From Rachycentron canadum (taxonomy: Eukaryota; Chordata; Actinopteri; Carangiformes; Rachycentridae): a stretch of DNA of 64,000 bases. Both the position numbers and the translations under genes were made by a program. The DNA lies in assembly GCA_038496675.1 (NCBI GenBank), contig CM076654.1:3728701-3792700 (forward strand), read 5' to 3'. A model generated the notes under the pieces. That model saw only the letters and a program-made list of their open reading frames with translations. It ran no database searches and was not told the origin of the DNA. Positions 60,123 through 64,000 of the stretch are shown here, piece by piece. Numbering within the stretch: the first letter of the stretch is position 1; each line of letters opens with the position of its first letter.

Positions 60123-60362
60123 GTGTTCCTGGCTCATGTTGAGCGGTGGAGAGAAAGGCTGAATGCTGCGGCTGCTAACTCTGGCCTGACGCCACTCCGC
60201 TGCCAGGCTCTTGAATCCTCCTCCTGCCGCTCTGCCCAAGTGGGTGGTGGCCTAAGGGGTGGAAGTGAGGTCGGGGTCACTGAGCTTTTGAGAAGACCTT
60301 TGGCGTGTCCTTTTGTTGACTGTGCAGACCTCCGTGCTGATTCCGATTTTGTATCAAATGCC

Positions 60363-60388
60363 AAAAAAAAAACCAAAAAAAAAAAAAA
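60363..60388. repeat. A10-CC-A14 run
   Basis: Two A runs separated by CC. Confidence 0.9.
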
Positions 60389-60394
60389 CACCCA

Positions 60395-60855
60395 GCTACC
60401 TGCCAGCACCCCTGCCTCCTCTCTCTGTGCTGGCTGCTGGGGTTAATTAAAGAGGGATATGGCACAGACACCACAGTAAATACCGTCCCTCTGAGAAGGG
60501 GTCCTATTCTCTTTGCTGTGTGTCTCTGGATCCATGATGTGAATCTATATGTTGGTTTAAAGGATTAGGCTACGATTAATTGACTGGAGGAGGTCTGCTG
60601 CTTATATGACTTAATGAGTATTAGGATATGCTTCATACACAAGGAGCAAATTTGGATTTGAATCTTATTTTATGTGGCCAAACATAATTTAATGAAAATC
60701 TTAATGCAGCAATGTCATATTTCAGGATGCTTATAGTAAGAGCTTGCCAACCTTGAAGTGTTAAGGTATTGATCTTAATGCTGGTGTTTATCCCATACAT
60801 ATAAACATTCATGTACTCATGCATCCATGCAGGACTCATCCTTAGCGCAGATGCA
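60395..60855. other. Non-coding stretch
   Basis: No gene or nameable repeat was found. Confidence 0.5.
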
Positions 60856-60859
60856 CCAA

Positions 60860-60927
60860 CTCTCTCTCTCTCTCTCGCTCTCTCTCTCTCCCCCTCTCGC
60901 TCTCTCACACACACACATACACACACA
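60860..60927. repeat. Compound (TC)n-(AC)n microsatellite
   Basis: An interrupted TC array to about 60906 is followed by AC repeats with one interruption. Confidence 0.93.
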
Positions 60928-60929
60928 AG

Positions 60930-62827
60930 ACACTCACACAGGCTGAGAGCTCTATGAAACCACCTATGAAGCCATTATGCACACGGCAGGGTAAAGCGAT
61001 CCAGTGTAAGTGCATTGATTCTCCTGGCCTCATTCAGTCTGATGAAGACCCAGGCCTAGTGATAACATTTCACAGGCAGACAAGCCACTGCTACAATACA
61101 GCACACGGTCGAATGGACAGTAAGGAGCTGACTCACAGCGTTGGTAGGAAACATGGCAGGTTGTGGCCCGACTGAGCCGAGCATCTTAAGGCAGCTGAAG
61201 AGAGCTTCATCGAGCCCTTAAAGTAATGTTACCATATCGCGAAGCCATTGTTTCAGTAGGAGATGATTACAGGCTTGGCTGCATTGTGAAGTGCATTAAG
61301 CCTAACAAAATGGAAATCTCTGCATCTCTCAATATGTCTCCCACTTACACTGAGGAACATGCTCTGGATTCAAGGGGTACAAGAGCGTGAGATTGGAAAT
61401 GGTACAGATATCCACTGAAGGTATCTTGAGGCGAGGCCCGAGTAAATCTAGAAGATATTTGCCTTTTATCAAAGTTGACTTTTTACTAATGCCATGGGGA
61501 GGCGGCTACATCAAAATGCCTCTATTCTTAGGGGAAATGTGCACTGAACTTGTCTGGCATCTCACCATATGAAGCTATGCTGCCCTTTGAAGGAGCCACA
61601 TTTATATAGTTTTTAAAAAACCCATGGCTAAGAAGATGTAAATAGCCAAACAGGACATAGCTGCTGTCACACTGCCCTTGGATGAAGAATATCTGTCTGG
61701 CAGACAGTGGCCCCTGGGTGAACCTGGCATTTGATGCAATTTGTCTAGTCCCAGGGCTGAATACACAATAAAGGCGGCCTGTTTCTTGGTCAGTGCTCCG
61801 TCAGGGTGTTGGACCTTTTAGTCTTTCTGCATGTGTTGGCTTTATCTAGAAAATACTGTACCTTTCGCAGTGAAGGATTTCCTTTTGGTTTTAAAGGCTT
61901 CTCAAGACAAATTAGAGACTGAAGTGCATTAGTGAAACAAGTTTCAAAAGCAGTTTTTTTGATGTACAGTCTGTGAAGCAAGCACCATGTGAAATACTGT
62001 AAAATGCCATCAGGAGTTTTCCACATGAGGATGTGGAAGAGTTTTTATCTTCAAAGCCCAGGAACTTACTCCACCTGCAGGGTATGTTCAACTTTACAGG
62101 GTGTGTTCTCCTGCACCAACATAGCAACATGCAAGAAGGAAACAGCTTGAACAGGCTTATCATACTGTAAAGGCTTCATCTGGATGATATTTTACATGAC
62201 AAACCAGATATTTTCCCACATACATTAATCCTTGTGCCTGCTGTTGTGCAGAAAAAGTACAGCAAAACAGGAGTTGTAAGTGGAAATGCAACTTCCCAGA
62301 CTTATTTGAATGATCTAATGTTCTTTTTTTTTTTTGCCCTTATCGTTTTCTGAGCGTCTGTGACATTATTCCCCTGTGATCAAAGGTGCTTTGTCAGCAG
62401 TGTAGACAGCTGACACCGGGTCAGTGTGAATCAGAGTATGAAGGTAGCAATAATACATAACACATGTCTCAGTAGACATCACTTCCCCAAAGTTCCTGCA
62501 CACCAATTAGATTAAAGCTGTATATTACTTGTGGAAGGAGAACAGGGAGGAAATCAATACCAAGTCTCCAAGAAGGAACCCTGAAACAACAGCCACTGTC
62601 AGTTTGAGACTTATGTCATAAGGGCCCAGTAAAGTGGGTTCCAGTGTCCATATAGGCTGTCCCGTCTCAGCCAATGTATTGCAGGTTTGCCAGGAAGCAA
62701 TTACAGCGGTACTGCAAGTGGACGTAACCATGTATGAGACCCTTTGCTTTTCAAGAGGACCGTGGGGGATATTGAATAGCTCGTGCCAGATAATGTGAGC
62801 CACGCCCTCTTCTCCAATTTGACACAT
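60930..62827. other. Non-coding stretch
   Basis: No gene recognised. A T-rich run lies near 62324-62336. Confidence 0.5.
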
Positions 62828-62978
62828 TAAAGCAACATTTTGAGCTTATACGATTTTTGAGTGAGAAGATTGATACCACACTTAAGTTGGTCCGCTACAT
62901 GTGAAGCCACAGCCTGTTAGCTTAGCTTGGCGTACACAACAGGAAGCAGCTAGCCTGGCTCTGTCTGAAGGTAACAGG
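62828..62978 (+). repeat. Teleost dispersed repeat fragment (CTGTTAGCTTAGCTT family)
   Basis: Phrases GAAGATTGATACCACACTTA, TGAAGCCACAGCCTGTTAGC, TTAGCTTGGCGT and GCAGCTAGCCTGGCTCTGTC match in order a very common percomorph repeat from memory. Only the first part of that repeat is present; the continuation expected after CTGAAGGTAAC is missing. Confidence 0.7.
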
Positions 62979-63023
62979 GAGGTGTTAGGCTTACGCTAAG
63001 TAACTCCACCTGGCTTCTGACTA

Positions 63024-63390
63024 AGGCTGTATCCAGACTGATATGTTTTTTGTTTTGTTTCTGCTGTGTCTTTGCCTCCCATCCACATTACACCTTACCC
63101 CTCAAGCTTTCGAGCCCCAAAACCAGATACGCGTTCTTCTCTGTACGTACTGACGGACTGAAAGCTTAAGCATTGTTCTAGTTCAAAGTCCGCATCTACT
63201 CAAGTAACGACCAGATATCTAGAAATCTTCTCGATCTGCCCATTTCACAGAGGATGCGCCGCGGCGTGACTTGTGTGAACTCGGGGCAGCTAAGTATCCC
63301 AGAATGCACTGCTTTTCGGACTTTTGGAAACGATGCTGACCACGTTCGGGTTTGAAAACTCCACGGTTGTGGTGTAGTCTGGACAAACAG
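63024..63390. mobile_element. Possible MITE-like fragment
   Basis: GGCTGTATCCAGACTG at the left, GTAGTCTGGACAAACAGAAA at the right and CpG-bearing interior phrases (GCGCCGCGGCGTGAC, ATCCCAGAATGCACTGC) resemble small teleost DNA-transposon derivatives from memory. The inverted match between ends is only about 8 bases (TCCAGACT, 63032-63039, against 63076-63083 plus 300, that is 63376-63383). Weak evidence. Confidence 0.35.
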
Positions 63391-64000
63391 AAACAGAGCC
63401 AGTTCAACGAGACAGCGAAACAAGCATTTGACAGAATATCAAGCTGTTCCTTTAGTTTCGAAAAAAATTAGATGAAGCTACACTATTGCAAAACACAGAT
63501 GTGCTTTGGTATAAAAGGAAAACTGGCGAACAATGAAGACCATTAAGCTAGATAATAGGTTCTGAATACAGCAGCATCATAATTTAAAGGGTAATTTGTG
63601 TGGATACATGGCTATATTCAGGGTAAACAATGTAAATACCTGATTAATAAAGACCTAATGTAACGCAAGATTAATAACACCGACGCTGTAGGATTATTCA
63701 GCCTTCCTTTGCAGGCTTTGGAGCATGTGACACGTAATCAACTACAAGGTCAACGAGAGCACAGGTCAGGATACGGCGGATGCATAATGGGACTTTTATA
63801 CATGGGAATGAATCAGAAATGAAGATGTGGTGACACTGCATTATGAGTGTCTCTGCACTCAAGGAGCGGTGGTGAAGCACATCTGTAGTCCTAAAAGGTC
63901 GACAGCAGTTGAAGGAATTTTTCACCGCTGCTCATAAATTATCCTGATGAGCACTGTGATGGTGTGAGCCAAAGGGGTGGCTCCGGGAACCTTATCAAAT
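63391..64000. other. Non-coding stretch to the window edge
   Basis: No gene or nameable repeat was found. Confidence 0.5.

Noticed and set aside
59898..60446. Ser/Leu-repeat and Arg/Glu-repeat proteins of 113-160 residues
   Set aside because: Direct translations of the TC/GA array at 60070-60120.
1..64000. CRISPR arrays, operons, prophage or insertion sequences
   Set aside because: No regularly spaced direct repeats and no bacterial-type gene arrangement; all signs are of a vertebrate genome.

Overview
This window looks like non-coding nuclear DNA from a ray-finned fish, probably a spiny-rayed (percomorph) teleost. The case rests on AT-rich, frequently interrupted sequence, abundant CA/GT and TC microsatellites, long poly-A/poly-T runs, and several degenerate dispersed repeats whose wording I recognise as common in percomorph genomes. 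No reading frame over 152 codons exists, and none of the frames gives a recognisable protein domain or a convincing exon with splice signals. I therefore annotate no protein-coding gene. The window reads as an intergenic desert or part of very long introns.

Layout. 1-8.2 kb: AT-rich sequence with a GC-rich repeat-like block (about 1.0-1.53 kb), a purine-rich tract, two CA arrays and one decayed dispersed repeat (6.3-6.6 kb). 8.2-12.6 kb: little beyond homopolymers and one perfect hairpin. 12.6-15.8 kb: a mosaic of repeat modules in duplicate, including an element bounded by inverted TTAAAGGTC-type ends; a second copy of that element lies at 19.3-19.8 kb. 15.8-22 kb: mostly unique-looking sequence with one candidate conserved non-coding segment. 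22-28.3 kb: a dispersed repeat, a G-quadruplex-prone tract, an unassigned GC-richer block, a cluster of GCTAAC/GTTAGC inverted repeats and several microsatellites. 28.3-39.3 kb: candidate regulatory segments, a 48-bp GT array and a 49-nt near-perfect hairpin. 39.5-39.85 kb: a SINE with a visible target-site duplication. 42.2-44.5 kb: a tRNA-derived SINE, a MITE-like element and another dispersed repeat. 44.5-57 kb: mostly unique-looking sequence with pyrimidine-rich and A-rich tracts. 57.14-57.50 kb: a 369-base assembly gap, bordered on the left by the start of the Tn5/Nextera mosaic-end adapter. 58.35-58.83 kb: a long dispersed repeat. 59-61 kb: polypyrimidine DNA with a 50-bp TC array. 62.8-63.4 kb: two more repeat fragments.

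Nothing here forms an operon, pathway or new enzymatic system. The observations most worth a second look are the adapter remnant at the gap, the duplicated repeat modules at 12.6-15.8 kb, the 49-nt hairpin at 36.95 kb, the SINE insertion with a readable target-site duplication, and a handful of candidate conserved non-coding elements. All repeat family resemblances come from memory of teleost repeats and were not checked against a library.
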